A stretch of DNA of 64,000 bases from UBA2330 sp035443185 (GCA_035443185.1 DAORRV010000001.1:1-64000); one strand, 5' to 3'. Positions 1 through 8,977 are shown, numbered from the stretch's first letter. The notes: generated from the letters alone by a model not told the origin. Translations and numbers: made by a program.

Positions 1-37
1 CTTTACAGATACAAAGAAAATGATGCTTGTAAAATAA
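1..37 (+). CDS. 3' end of a T9SS-secreted protein (partial)
   Basis: The first bases, read from position 2, encode FTDTKKMMLVK followed by TAA at 35-37. This matches the last residues of the T9SS type A sorting domains elsewhere in the window; the gene ending at 36153 finishes FTETKKMMLVK. Only the tail is present, so the passenger domain is unknown. A strong terminator follows about 70 bases later. Confidence 0.75.
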   Translation, partial: FTDTKKMMLVK

Positions 38-106
38 GTTAATAGTTAATAGTTAGTAATTTTTTACTATTTGCTATTTAATATTTAATATTTAAGATTT
101 AAAATT

Positions 107-144
107 AAAAAGCCGTTGGATGTAGAATCCGGCGGCTTTTTTTT
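107..144 (+). terminator. Rho-independent terminator
   Basis: Inverted repeat AGCCGTTGGA (111-120) / TCCGGCGGCT (128-137) forms a 10-bp stem with two T-G pairs and a 7-base loop. A T-run follows (137-144) and an A-run precedes (106-111), so it can work on both strands. It lies between the T9SS gene tail on + and the SMR gene on -. Confidence 0.85.
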
Positions 145-236
145 ATCATCACTTTGCAGAAAACTATTTTTGATAGGGTGAATTGAAATTACTAAACAAC
201 TAATTTTAAATTAATAAAAATATATTGTAAGGAATT

Positions 237-554
237 TTAATTAGCAATTTTCAATCCGACAATGCCGATCACAATCAGGGAAGCTGAGAGTAATCTCCAG
301 ATACTGGCTGAGTCACCGAAGTAAATTATCCCAACGATAAGTGTACCAACAGCTCCGATACCTGTCCAGACTGCGTATGCTGTGCCAATAGGAATATCCC
401 TTTGAGCCAACCACAGAAATAACCCGCTTATTGCCATGGAAATAACTGCAAGAATTATCCATAATATTTTGGAAGACATTGTTTGAGATAATTTCATACC
501 GAGTGGCCAGCCGATCTCAAAAATACCGGCAATTAATAAATAGATCCAGCTCAT
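237..554 (-). CDS. sugE: SMR-family small exporter, SugE/Gdx type
   Basis: This is a 105-residue, four-helix membrane protein of the small multidrug resistance family, which acts as an antiparallel dimer exchanging protons for a cation. Helix 1 carries the essential glutamate (E13, in IFEIGWPLGMK). Helix 3 carries GTAYAVWTGIGAVGT, the signature shared with SugE/Gdx guanidinium exporters. Length fits the family exactly. It appears monocistronic. I looked upstream for a guanidine riboswitch, which often controls such genes, and saw only A/T-rich sequence with no plausible aptamer. Guanidinium is therefore the likely substrate by family; a quaternary ammonium substrate remains possible. Confidence 0.88.
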   Translation of the reverse strand: MSWIYLLIAGIFEIGWPLGMKLSQTMSSKILWIILAVISMAISGLFLWLAQRDIPIGTAYAVWTGIGAVGTLIVGIIYFGDSASIWRLLSASLIVIGIVGLKIAN

Positions 555-682
555 AAATTAATTTGATTTAATTTTTTTAAAAAAAGCATCTGATTTGATT
601 TTAAAAACTGTTCATGTTTTTTTATATATTTAATTTGATTTAATATTGATTTAATATTGATTTGATCAAAGTAAATAATTTA

Positions 683-1243
683 TCAATACCAGTAACCCAT
701 CATATCTAATTCCCCATCGTCCTTCCATTCTTTATCTCCTAACTGCTTTATCATCAGGCAATTGTCAAATTCCTTTTCCTGTATTCCATAATTAATATGC
801 TCTTCAATAGTCAGCCATTTCACTTTTTGTTTTGTAAGTCTGTAACTGCATCTTTCATAAAATTTATGATAGTCAGCGACAAGGAATAAAAAATCAATAT
901 TATGTATATGCTTGTCGATTATATTTTCAAGTTCTTTCAGAAGATGAGTACCATTACCCTGATGCTGAAACTCAGGTAATATCATAAGATCAATTATTCC
1001 CATTACTCTAACAGGATCTTTATTCAATGTCATTACTCTGTAATCAAGTCCAAGCTGTCCAATGAGAATATCGTCTTTCCACATCAGGAGACGATAGTGA
1101 GGAAGCTGTTTGAAATAAGTCCTTCCATGAAATTCTTCTTCAGGAAAACTAATCTTCAGAAGGGCGGATATCTGATTTTTAGTATTTAGATCCAGTTTGA
1201 ATTCATCAGTAAATTCAAATCGAAATTTTGAAATCGTATTCAA
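683..1243 (-). CDS. GNAT-family N-acetyltransferase
   Basis: This 186-residue protein has the central GNAT acetyl-CoA-binding motif: strand 4 (MGIIDLMILPEFQ) followed by the pyrophosphate loop HQGNGTHLLKELE, with FLFLVADYHKFYERCSY as the strand 5 and helix region. It presumably transfers an acetyl group from acetyl-CoA to a small-molecule or protein amine; the substrate cannot be read from sequence. It stands alone, with about 130 bases separating it from the SMR gene on the same strand. Confidence 0.8.
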   Translation of the reverse strand: MNTISKFRFEFTDEFKLDLNTKNQISALLKISFPEEEFHGRTYFKQLPHYRLLMWKDDILIGQLGLDYRVMTLNKDPVRVMGIIDLMILPEFQHQGNGTHLLKELENIIDKHIHNIDFLFLVADYHKFYERCSYRLTKQKVKWLTIEEHINYGIQEKEFDNCLMIKQLGDKEWKDDGELDMMGYWY

Positions 1244-1995
1244 AATATAATATTTTAATTTCTAAATAATAAAAATACCAGTACTACAAGAGAGATTATC
1301 ACCCGATCGAAAGAATATAAATTATGTATTTAAATCTGTTTTTATTCGGATCAGATCTTTTTCCATTTTTCCAAAATACCATAAGACAAGACTCATTATT
1401 CCAAATGTAAAAGAATGAAATAATTAGTAAACATCATTCTTAATAATCTTAATAATTCTAAAATGAAAATTTTGAAAAATTTACTATGTACANNNNNNNN
1501 NNNNNNNNNNNNNNNNNNNNNNNNNNNNNNNNNNNNNNNNNNNNNNNNNNNNNNNNNNNNNNNNNNNNNNNNNNNNNNNNNNNNNNNNNNNNTCTTAATA
1601 ATCTTAATAATTCTAAAATGAAAATTTTGAAAAATTTACTATGTACATTTTTAAAATAGCAAATATATCTATCTGAATAAGTAAAGTAAATTTTAATTTA
1701 TGGGAAATTATTTTTCCTCCCGTGAAATTTTTAAATTAATTACTGAAATTTACTTATGAATAAATTAAAATATGACACAGGTATGACAATTATGTCTTAG
1801 ATAAATGAAGTCAGGATTTTAAAGTGCTTTTAATGGAACCAAAGGGGAAATTATTATTGGCACAATGATTGCATTATATGATATTAAACAAAGCTATAAG
1901 ATAACATTGAAAATATTAAATCTTTAGTTTCATTGAGAAAGATGAAAATAAAAGTAATAAATAAATAGCATTTTATTAAATAAAAAAAAATAAAA
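1244..1995. other. Intergenic region with assembly gap and duplicated flank
   Basis: There is no gene here. A run of 100 Ns (1493-1592) is flanked by the same 55 bases on both sides (1438-1492 and 1593-1647, starting TCTTAATAATC and ending CTATGTACA). An identical 55-base overlap at two contig ends suggests an unmerged k-mer overlap, so the true distance is probably about 155 bases shorter. The right part holds the sigma-54 promoter of the next gene. Confidence 0.85.
1858..1874 (+). promoter_or_regulatory. Sigma-54 (RpoN) promoter
   Basis: TGGCAC-AATGA-TTGCAT matches the -24/-12 consensus at every conserved position: GG at 1859-1860, ten bases, GC at 1871-1872. Transcription would begin near 1884, leaving a leader of about 110 bases before the DUF2383 gene at 1996. 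The activator's binding site is not recognised. Confidence 0.75.
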
Positions 1996-2454
1996 ATGAA
2001 TAACGAAAAAGCAATTGAAGTACTGAATTCTCTCGTTGAAATTAATAATGACAGGATTGAAGGTTACAAAAGTGCAAGTGAAGAAACAGATTCAAATGAT
2101 TTAAAGGGATTATTTATGCAGTTCAAGAATACAAGTGAAAGATGTATTACAGAGCTGACAAAAGAAATAATCAAGTGCGGCGGTATTCCTGAAGAAGGTA
2201 CTAAAACATCCGGAAAACTTTATCGTGCATACATGGATCTAAAAGCAGCCTTGACAGGAAATGATCAGCAGAAAATACTGGATTCATGTGAATATGGTGA
2301 AGACAAAGCTGTAGAAACTTATAAAGATGTATTTAATAATAATTCAGAAAATCTGACAGCTGAACAAATTTCATTGGTAAGATCACAATATGATCTTATT
2401 AAAAACGATCATGACACAGTAAAATCAATGCGTGACAGTGAAGTAACATTGTAA
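1996..2454 (+). CDS. PA2169-type four-helix-bundle protein (DUF2383)
   Basis: This 152-residue, all-helical, ferritin-like protein matches the DUF2383/PA2169 family. Visible hallmarks are the opening NEKAIEVLNSLVEINNDRIE, the middle GLFMQFKNTSERCITELTKE, and the C-terminal EDKAVETYKDVF followed by a long helix. The function of the family is unsettled; members are often stress-induced. It has its own sigma-54 promoter upstream and its own terminator downstream, so it is a single-gene transcription unit under RpoN control, probably answering a nutrient or envelope signal (inference). Confidence 0.85.
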   Translation: MNNEKAIEVLNSLVEINNDRIEGYKSASEETDSNDLKGLFMQFKNTSERCITELTKEIIKCGGIPEEGTKTSGKLYRAYMDLKAALTGNDQQKILDSCEYGEDKAVETYKDVFNNNSENLTAEQISLVRSQYDLIKNDHDTVKSMRDSEVTL

Positions 2455-2509
2455 TCAATTTGATCAATTAGACTAAATAGTGTGTTGATTGATCGATGAT
2501 CCTTAAGGC

Positions 2510-2563
2510 GATCTGCTTAATTATTATTGTAAATTAATATGAAGATTAAGCAGATCTTTTTTA
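2510..2563 (+). terminator. Rho-independent terminator
   Basis: A perfect 12-bp inverted repeat, GATCTGCTTAAT (2510-2521) and ATTAAGCAGATC (2545-2556), is followed by TTTTTTATT. It ends the DUF2383 transcript. The remaining bases to 2751 are A/T-rich and show nothing else. Confidence 0.88.
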
Positions 2564-2751
2564 TTATATGTTTGAAATTTTATTAATTCACAATTTCTTT
2601 TTCTTTATTTATCGTATAAAATTATTTTTAAAATCTGCTTTTTTACTCCATTAAAAATTAAACTAAAGTATTTACCTTGAAAATATTATCCAATAGTATT
2701 GATGGATTCATTTTAAATAACAACTAAATAGATCTTTATGAGAACGTTTTT

Positions 2752-3579
2752 TTAAAGACTTTTTCCGCAGTATTTACAATAAACAGCATCTTCATCATGA
2801 TTATCTGCTCCGCAGTTTATACATGCACGAATTCCGCCTTTTTGTTTGAACGCCTTGTTCATTTCAACTGTCATAATTCCCGTCGGTACAGCGATTATTC
2901 CATAGCCAAGTATCATAATAATTACAGCAAGAAATTGTCCGGGAACAGTCTGCGGAGTAATGTCACCGTAACCAACTGTAGTAAGAGTTACAATAGCCCA
3001 GTAAATACTTTGGGGAATGCTGGTAAATCCGTTTTCTTCACCTTCTATCAGATACATTAGCGATCCAAGAATTGTGACTATTGTAAGTACCGTAAAAATA
3101 AAAATTGTAATTTTCCGTCTGCTGCCTTTTAGTGCCTGAATAAGAATTTTACTTTCACCCACATACTGAACGAGCTTTAATACTCTGAAAATCCTGAGTA
3201 TTCTTAAAAGTCTGATTACTACTAAATACTGACCGCCCGGATAAAAAAGACTTATATATGTAGGAAGAATAGCAAGAAGATCAATAATTCCAAAAAAACT
3301 TTTAGCATAATGAAGTGGTCTGCTGACAGACAATAATCTCAGAATATATTCAATTGTAAACAGAATAGTGAAAAACCATTCTGCTGCAAACAGCAGCTCA
3401 GCGTTTTCAATCTTCACAACCTGAATACTATCAAGCATCACAACGACAACACTCAGTATTATACTTATGATCAGAATAATATCAAACCACTTACCGGTAG
3501 GAGTGTCTGCTTCAAATATAACTTCGTGAAGTTTGTGTCTCCATGGAGCTATGTCGTGTTTGTGATTTTTCTCATGCAT
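2752..3579 (-). CDS. Voltage-gated-type potassium channel with C-terminal zinc ribbon
   Basis: This 275-residue ion channel has six membrane segments: a voltage-sensor domain with an arginine-rich S4 (VVIRLLRILRIFRVLKL), then a pore with selectivity filter TLTTVGYGDITP (TVGYGD at residues 201-206). The filter identifies a K+ channel of the Kv/KvAP type. After S6 (VPTGIMTVEMN) the cytoplasmic tail ends in a zinc ribbon with CxxC pairs at C253/C256 and C268/C271. The ribbon is an extra module that may bind Zn2+ and tune gating (inference). The gene is monocistronic. Confidence 0.9.
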   Translation of the reverse strand: MHEKNHKHDIAPWRHKLHEVIFEADTPTGKWFDIILIISIILSVVVVMLDSIQVVKIENAELLFAAEWFFTILFTIEYILRLLSVSRPLHYAKSFFGIIDLLAILPTYISLFYPGGQYLVVIRLLRILRIFRVLKLVQYVGESKILIQALKGSRRKITIFIFTVLTIVTILGSLMYLIEGEENGFTSIPQSIYWAIVTLTTVGYGDITPQTVPGQFLAVIIMILGYGIIAVPTGIMTVEMNKAFKQKGGIRACINCGADNHDEDAVYCKYCGKSL

Positions 3580-3713
3580 TTAGGAAGTATGACTTTTGAA
3601 AAATTGGTAATGGACTAAAATAAATATTGACATAAAGATTTACTATATAAATAATTTTTATATACAATTGTATTAATTAAAAATGGATCTATAAATTAGG
3701 TAATATCAGATTG

Positions 3714-4958
3714 TTAAAAATTATACTGCATCATAAACTCAACTCTGTTTGCAATTGAATTCTGTCCATTTTGATTGGTCCTGTCTCCAAAATTATATTC
3801 CAGTCCAACATTAGCCGCTGGTAAAAACTGCCAGAAAAAATTACCTGTGAACTGTCGTGCAAAGCTGTAATATGAAGGAGAGTAAAAATTATCCGGCTGA
3901 ACTTTAAGCTGACTGTACATTATAGTCGTAAAAAACTTTGAATTAAAATTATACTGCAGTGCTCCATAATATGCATATACCGGAAGTGCTGTCAGTTCTC
4001 CTGATTGTGCAGAAACTGGAGTGACACTTAGATCATCAATACTTAAATCCTGAACATACTTGCCGATCCCTTTTCCATAAAGTCCCTGAAAAAATATCTG
4101 AGCTTTTTTTGTGATCTCAACATTTCCCGTCATAGAAATTCCAGTGCCTGTAACGGTTCTGTCTGCATTACTGATATTATCTCTGTAAAATAAATTTCTG
4201 TACAGTCCCGAAAGTCTGACATGACTGTTTCCAAAACTGTATTGCAGATATGCGGGAATGTCGGGAATTGTCTGTTTTAAACTGCCGGTATTTGTGAAAG
4301 CAGTATTAAATTCCGGTTGCTCCACCCCAAGAGTAAATTTCCAACCATTTGCAAATTTGTATGAGTATCGAATAAGTGTACTTAATGCATCAGACATTGA
4401 ATTCAATCCGACATAATTAATTGTTACTGGCCATGAAGCAGCATCTGAAAAAGTACTCCAGTCTACACCAAGATCAAATCCGATATACCTGATATACATC
4501 TGATATAAATTAAAATTATTACCATCACCCCGGAAATTCGCGCTGACATAACCTACTAAATTTCCATGGGAAGTTTTGGTAATTACTTTGAAATATAAAA
4601 GTGAAGTATTTGCATACATCTGAAACTGTGATTTTTGAATTGTATCATTTGGGACAATTATATCATAAGTAACAAAATCGAGATTATCTGAAATGCCGTC
4701 AAAATCATAGGAAGCTGTATAGTTAAAAAAGCCGCCGATACCAAGTGAAAATTTTTTATCAGGCCCTTGAAATACAAAACTTGGTATCTCGGGATTTCGG
4801 AACCAGTCTCCTTGTTCAGTATAAAACGGTAAAAGAGTGCTGTCTTTTTTATTTTTATGAGTAATGAATTTAAAATCTGAAGAGTCCTGTTGAGAAAATA
4901 CATCTGAAATTAAAATTAAAGCTGCAGTAAAAAAAAGAAGTGCAATTTTTATTTTCAT
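3714..4958 (-). CDS. Outer-membrane beta-barrel porin (DcaP/phosphate-porin-like)
   Basis: This 414-residue protein has a signal peptide (MKIKIALLFFTAALILISDVFSQ). Alternating amphipathic strands run throughout and the chain ends in aromatic F (VEFMMQYNF), as expected for a BamA-inserted barrel. The overall pattern, including SLGIGGFFNYTASYDFDG near the start and IRYIGFDLGVDWSTFSD in the middle, resembles DcaP-type and phosphate-selective porins. It probably passes small anions or organic acids. It lies 28 bases downstream of the GyrI-like gene on the same strand. Family assignment is by pattern only. Confidence 0.7.
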   Translation of the reverse strand: MKIKIALLFFTAALILISDVFSQQDSSDFKFITHKNKKDSTLLPFYTEQGDWFRNPEIPSFVFQGPDKKFSLGIGGFFNYTASYDFDGISDNLDFVTYDIIVPNDTIQKSQFQMYANTSLLYFKVITKTSHGNLVGYVSANFRGDGNNFNLYQMYIRYIGFDLGVDWSTFSDAASWPVTINYVGLNSMSDALSTLIRYSYKFANGWKFTLGVEQPEFNTAFTNTGSLKQTIPDIPAYLQYSFGNSHVRLSGLYRNLFYRDNISNADRTVTGTGISMTGNVEITKKAQIFFQGLYGKGIGKYVQDLSIDDLSVTPVSAQSGELTALPVYAYYGALQYNFNSKFFTTIMYSQLKVQPDNFYSPSYYSFARQFTGNFFWQFLPAANVGLEYNFGDRTNQNGQNSIANRVEFMMQYNF

Positions 4959-4986
4959 GAAAATTAAATTTAAATTATCCCGAAAG

Positions 4987-5394
4987 TTAATCAGTTGATC
5001 TTACCATACACATTACATCGGTATCATTAAAGTACCATTCTACACAGTAACCATCGGGATCTGTATTTGATAGAGAACAAAGACCTTCAAAGCTTTTACC
5101 TATCTCTTGAATATTATTCATAAAATCTTTGACAGTAATAAAATTATAATTACCTTTTTTAATAACAAGAGTTCTACAGTTTAATTTTTCAGCTTCACCT
5201 TCAAATAATTCTTCCGCCGCCGCCCGATATATTATTTCGTTATTTTCAGGTCGGGATATTCCAAAGCACCTTCTGTCTTTACCCGTGTCGATCAGGATTT
5301 GCAGTTTTTTAAATGCGGTTTGAATTCCATCGGGAAAGGATTCAGCCTGAACATAAAATACACGGATATCTTTTTCTAAATTTATTCTATCCAT
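4987..5394 (-). CDS. GyrI-like effector-binding domain protein
   Basis: This 135-residue stand-alone domain resembles the C-terminal effector-binding (GyrI/AraC_E_bind) fold. It contains the stretch YVQAESFPDGIQTAFKKLQ, then GDRRCFGISRP-like and LNCRTLVIKKGNYNFITV segments, and PDGYCVEWYFNDTDVMCMV near the end. There is no helix-turn-helix, so it is probably a small-molecule binding or hydrolysing protein rather than a repressor. It is upstream of the porin on the same strand and may be co-transcribed with it. Confidence 0.65.
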   Translation of the reverse strand: MDRINLEKDIRVFYVQAESFPDGIQTAFKKLQILIDTGKDRRCFGISRPENNEIIYRAAAEELFEGEAEKLNCRTLVIKKGNYNFITVKDFMNNIQEIGKSFEGLCSLSNTDPDGYCVEWYFNDTDVMCMVRSTD

Positions 5395-5657
5395 ACTAAA
5401 TAAATATTATTAAAAACTTTTACAAATATACTAAAAATCTATTTACAGTTTCTTTGTAAAATTTTGACAGTGAAAATTAAAGTTTTCTATACAATAATGC
5501 AACATGATCTAAAATTGATTTTACCGATAAGTTATAAAAGTACAGGAATAATTTATATTTTATCAGTGGATATTAGAAGCTATCTCGTTATTTTTGTAAT
5601 CATATAAAAACTTTACTAGATATAAATTTACACATACTAAATTATTTCTTTAGAAAA

Positions 5658-6863
5658 ATGATCAGTGTCAAAGATGCAAAGAATAAATTATATAAGTCTG
5701 TGAAAAAAATGCCTGCAACAATAAAAAATATTTCAGATATTACAGGTTATTTTTTATCAGAATCAATTAAGTCACCGGTCGATCTGCCTCCTTTTGATCA
5801 GTCTGCAATGGATGGCTTTGCAGTTAACTTTGATGATACAGTCGGAAATATGAATAATGAATTTTCATTTTTGATTATTGGAGAAATAAAAGCCGGGGAC
5901 AAACCAATAAAATTTCTAAAAAAAAATACGGCTGTATATATTTACACCGGAGCAGCAGTTCCTATAAATTCTACGTGTGTGGTAATGCAGGAAAAAGCTG
6001 TAGTAAAAAAAGGCAGTGTCACTATTTCTTTATCTGATCTGAAAACCGTTAGTAATATCCGGAGCAAAGGATCTGAGATCAAAAAAGGTCAAGTCGCATT
6101 AACAAAAGGTCATCAGATAAATCCTGCATCAATCGGGTTTTTATGCTCAATGGGAATTGACAAAATCAAAGTAATAGATAAACCGATACTTTCAGTTTTG
6201 TCAACCGGCAACGAACTTCAGAGACCGGGTAAAAAATTATCACCGGGTAAAATATATGAATCCAATTCTTTGATGCTGGAATCTGTTATTAAAGAATGCG
6301 GATATGAAATTTCAAAAATAAATTCAGTCAAAGATGTAAAAGATAAAATATCTTTCTGTATAAACAATATGATTAAGACTTCAGATGTGATTCTAATATC
6401 AGGAGGAATATCAGTAGGAAAATATGATCTTGTAAAAGAAATCCTTCATAATCTTGGAGTCAGAGAAATTTTTTATAAAGTTTTACAAAAGCCGGGAAAG
6501 CCGCTCTATGCTGGGAAGTACAAAGATAAATTAGTATTTGCATTGCCCGGTAATCCTGCTGCTTCACTTACATGCTTTTATGAATACGTACTTCCATGTC
6601 TTAATAAAATGAGCGGACATTCTGAATTTGAATTGAACAAAAAATTTTTCCCATTATCTAAACCTTATGAATTGAAAGGAGAAAAGGATTTATTCTTGAA
6701 AGCAAAGATTGAAAATGATATGATTGCGATACTGGAAGGTCAGGGGTCAAATATATTGAGATCATTTACTGAATCAAATGCGATAGTATTTTTAAATTCA
6801 GGTAATAAACTTTTAAAAAAAGGAAGTTATGTAGAGACACATATATTACCTAAAAGTTTATGA
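5658..6863 (+). CDS. moeA: Molybdopterin molybdotransferase MoeA
   Basis: This enzyme inserts molybdate into adenylylated molybdopterin, releasing AMP, the last step of Moco synthesis. The 401 residues match the family length. Visible motifs are FDQSAMDGFAV (about residue 50), IYTGAAVPINSTCVVMQE (about 96), SVLSTGNEL, SGGISVGKYDLVKEIL (about 250), the substrate-binding LVFALPGNPAASLTCFYEYV (about 293), and the C-terminal domain IV (ILEGQGSNIL). Its TGA overlaps the ATG of mobA (ATGA), showing translational coupling in a Moco operon. Confidence 0.95.
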   Translation: MISVKDAKNKLYKSVKKMPATIKNISDITGYFLSESIKSPVDLPPFDQSAMDGFAVNFDDTVGNMNNEFSFLIIGEIKAGDKPIKFLKKNTAVYIYTGAAVPINSTCVVMQEKAVVKKGSVTISLSDLKTVSNIRSKGSEIKKGQVALTKGHQINPASIGFLCSMGIDKIKVIDKPILSVLSTGNELQRPGKKLSPGKIYESNSLMLESVIKECGYEISKINSVKDVKDKISFCINNMIKTSDVILISGGISVGKYDLVKEILHNLGVREIFYKVLQKPGKPLYAGKYKDKLVFALPGNPAASLTCFYEYVLPCLNKMSGHSEFELNKKFFPLSKPYELKGEKDLFLKAKIENDMIAILEGQGSNILRSFTESNAIVFLNSGNKLLKKGSYVETHILPKSL

Positions 6864-7438
6864 TAAAAAATAATGTCACAGTTGCAATACTTGCCGGAGG
6901 GAAAAGTTCAAGGATGGGAGAGGATAAAGGTCTTATGTATCTTAATGATAAAATGCTTATTGAATATGTTATTGATGAGGTAAAAAAAATTTCGGATAAA
7001 ATTATTATCATTACTAATAATCCTGAATATGAACAGTTCGGGTATTCCTGCCAAAGTGATCTGATCAAGAATGCCGGACCACTTGGGGGAATTCTTACTT
7101 CACTTACTTTTTCTCAGACGAGAAAAACATTGATACTGAGCTGTGATTCTCCATTTATAACTTCTGATGTTTTGTCAATATTAATTGATAAAGCAAATGG
7201 AGAAGATGTACTTGTCTTTGAAAATAATGGAGAAGCAGAACCTTTATTTGCGGTCTATGATAAAAATTGTCTGGAACAAATAAAAGAACTTATAAAAAAC
7301 AATGATTTGAAAATGAAAAATGCTTTGAATAGTTTGAAAACAGTATTATATAAATTTGATGAATATGATTTTAACAATAAAAATTTTTTTACAAATATTA
7401 ATACGCCAATCGAGTTATCAAAGCATCAGAAAATATGA
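6860..7438 (+). CDS. mobA: Molybdenum cofactor guanylyltransferase MobA
   Basis: This 192-residue nucleotidyltransferase adds GMP from GTP to Moco, making the guanine-dinucleotide form used by DMSO-reductase-family enzymes. The N-terminus has the nucleotide-binding loop VAILAGGKSSRMGEDKG. QSDLIKNAGPLGGILTSL and ILSCDSPFIT (metal-binding Asp region) follow, then EAEPLFAVYDK. It overlaps moeA and moaE by four bases each, so it is the middle gene of a tight operon. Its presence implies that the cell uses bis-MGD enzymes, none of which lies in this window. Confidence 0.92.
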   Translation: MIKNNVTVAILAGGKSSRMGEDKGLMYLNDKMLIEYVIDEVKKISDKIIIITNNPEYEQFGYSCQSDLIKNAGPLGGILTSLTFSQTRKTLILSCDSPFITSDVLSILIDKANGEDVLVFENNGEAEPLFAVYDKNCLEQIKELIKNNDLKMKNALNSLKTVLYKFDEYDFNNKNFFTNINTPIELSKHQKI

Positions 7439-7884
7439 ATATGGATAAAAAGAAATCGAAAAAATTATTTTTAGAGGGTGCGATCAGACCAGAGTTTATA
7501 GCTGATTCAATTTCAAAACACAGTACAAAGAAAAATATAGGTGCACATCAGATATTTCTCGGACAGATAAGGAGTGATGAAATTGACAGCAGGATAGTAC
7601 AGGCAATAGAATTTTCGGCTTACAATGAAATGGCAGAAGAGGAATATTTTAATATCCGTGAAATTATTTTTGCAAAATATGATCTGATCTGTATGCATGT
7701 ATATCACAGTCTCGGGAAAGTTTTTGCAGGTGAAATTAATATGTTCGTATTCGTTTCTTCAGTTCACAGAAAAGATGCAACTGAAGCATGCAGAGAAATG
7801 GTAGAACTTATCAAAACAAAATTACCTGTATGGGGAAAGGAAATATTTGCAGGTGATGAATATTCATGGAAAGTGAATTCATAA
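7435..7884 (+). CDS. moaE: Molybdopterin synthase catalytic subunit MoaE
   Basis: MoaE converts precursor Z (cPMP) to molybdopterin using sulfur carried by MoaD. The 149 residues match the family: GAHQIFLGQIR near residue 39, AIEFSAYNEMAEEE, HSLGKVFAGEINMFVFVSS, HRKDATEACREMVELIK and KLPVWGKEIF. The lysine of MELIK aligns with E. coli K119. The next catalytic-region lysine, in the E. coli 'WKR' motif, is shifted to WGK, which I believe is common in Bacteroidota MoaE. No moaD is seen next to it, so MoaD must lie elsewhere. Confidence 0.92.
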   Translation: MNMDKKKSKKLFLEGAIRPEFIADSISKHSTKKNIGAHQIFLGQIRSDEIDSRIVQAIEFSAYNEMAEEEYFNIREIIFAKYDLICMHVYHSLGKVFAGEINMFVFVSSVHRKDATEACREMVELIKTKLPVWGKEIFAGDEYSWKVNS

Positions 7885-8062
7885 AATATTTATATTTGCA
7901 AAAAGCATAAGTTAATATTATTTATATAGAAATTTATATTTAATTGAACAAATAATATTGATATTTAATATTTACAATTTAAACTTTATTTGTATGCAGT
8001 CTAAAACCTGCAGCTACAATTATAGAGAATGCATTTAGAAAATTTTTTTAAGATATAAAACA

Positions 8063-8977
8063 ATGGTGGATATAACCGGCAAGATTAATACACTTCGATA
8101 TGCAAAAGCTCAGGCGTCAGTAAAGGTAAGCAGTCAATCAACAATAGATGCTATCAATAACAAACTTGTTGCAAAAGGTGATGTGTTTGAAATGAGTAAG
8201 GCGGCTGCATTGCTAGCGGTAAAAAAAACGAGTGATGTAATTCCTGATTGTCATCCATTGCCGATTGAGTTTGCAGCTGTAAATTTCAGTATAGAAGGAC
8301 TCGAGATCAAAATAGAGATGGAAGTAAAAACTATTTATAAAACCGGTGTGGAAGTAGAAGCAATGCATGGAGTTTCTATTGCTGCACTTACAGCTTACGA
8401 TATGCTGAAGCCGATTGATAAAAATATTGAGATATCTAGTATAAAATTAATTGAGAAGAAAGGCGGTAAGACAGATTTTCCTGAAGAATTTAGAAAAGGT
8501 TTGAATGCGGCTGTAATTGTTTGTTCAGATTCTATCTCATCAGAAAAAAAGGAAGACCGTGCAGGTAAAGTCATAATCAGTAAACTTGAATCATTACAAA
8601 TAAATATATTCGAATATACAATCATACCTGATGAAGCGGCAGATATCAAATGTAAAGTATTAAAACTTTCAGATGAAAAAGTTAACATGATAATATTTAC
8701 CGGCGGTACAGGATTATCACCGAGAGATATTACGCCTGAAGCGATCGAGCCATTGCTGGATAGAAAAATTCCGGGTATTGAAGAAGCAATGAGAAGTTAT
8801 GGTCAGCAAAGAACTCCATACAGCATGCTTTCAAGAAGTGTCTCAGGATTGATCGGAGATACATTGGTGCTTGCACTTCCGGGTTCTACAAAGGGTGCTA
8901 AAGAAAGTATGGATGCATTGTTTCCATTTGTTTTGCATATCTTTGAAGTGATGAAAGCGATGAAACACAAAGATTGA
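8063..8977 (+). CDS. moaCB: Bifunctional MoaC-MoaB/MogA fusion, Moco biosynthesis
   Basis: Two Moco enzymes are fused in 304 residues. Residues 1 to about 155 are MoaC (cyclic pyranopterin monophosphate synthase), with VAKGDVFEMSKAAALLAVKK, SDVIPDCHPLPIEF, and GVEVEAMHGVSIAALTAYDM followed by the catalytic-region Lys (YDMLK). Residues about 165-304 are MoaB/MogA (MPT adenylyltransferase), with AAVIVCSDSIS, IIFTGGTGLSPRDITPEAI and LVLALPGSTKGAKESMDAL. The fusion is known in Bacteroidota. It is separated from moaE by 178 bases; no Moco riboswitch is seen there, only a weak TGCAG/CTGCA hairpin near 7994-8011. A moaA gene is absent from the window. Confidence 0.93.
   Translation: MVDITGKINTLRYAKAQASVKVSSQSTIDAINNKLVAKGDVFEMSKAAALLAVKKTSDVIPDCHPLPIEFAAVNFSIEGLEIKIEMEVKTIYKTGVEVEAMHGVSIAALTAYDMLKPIDKNIEISSIKLIEKKGGKTDFPEEFRKGLNAAVIVCSDSISSEKKEDRAGKVIISKLESLQINIFEYTIIPDEAADIKCKVLKLSDEKVNMIIFTGGTGLSPRDITPEAIEPLLDRKIPGIEEAMRSYGQQRTPYSMLSRSVSGLIGDTLVLALPGSTKGAKESMDALFPFVLHIFEVMKAMKHKD

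Noticed and set aside
555..682. Guanidine riboswitch before the SugE/Gdx-type gene
   Set aside because: The leader is A/T-rich with no aptamer-like conserved blocks.
1438..1647. Biological direct repeat or insertion-site duplication
   Set aside because: The copies abut a 100-N gap exactly and are 55 bases long, which points to contig overlap.
2797..3060. Frame on + inside the K+ channel gene
   Set aside because: It is antisense to a gene with clear S4 and selectivity-filter motifs.
7885..8062. Moco riboswitch before moaCB
   Set aside because: Only a weak TGCAG/CTGCA hairpin is present; no conserved Moco aptamer elements seen.
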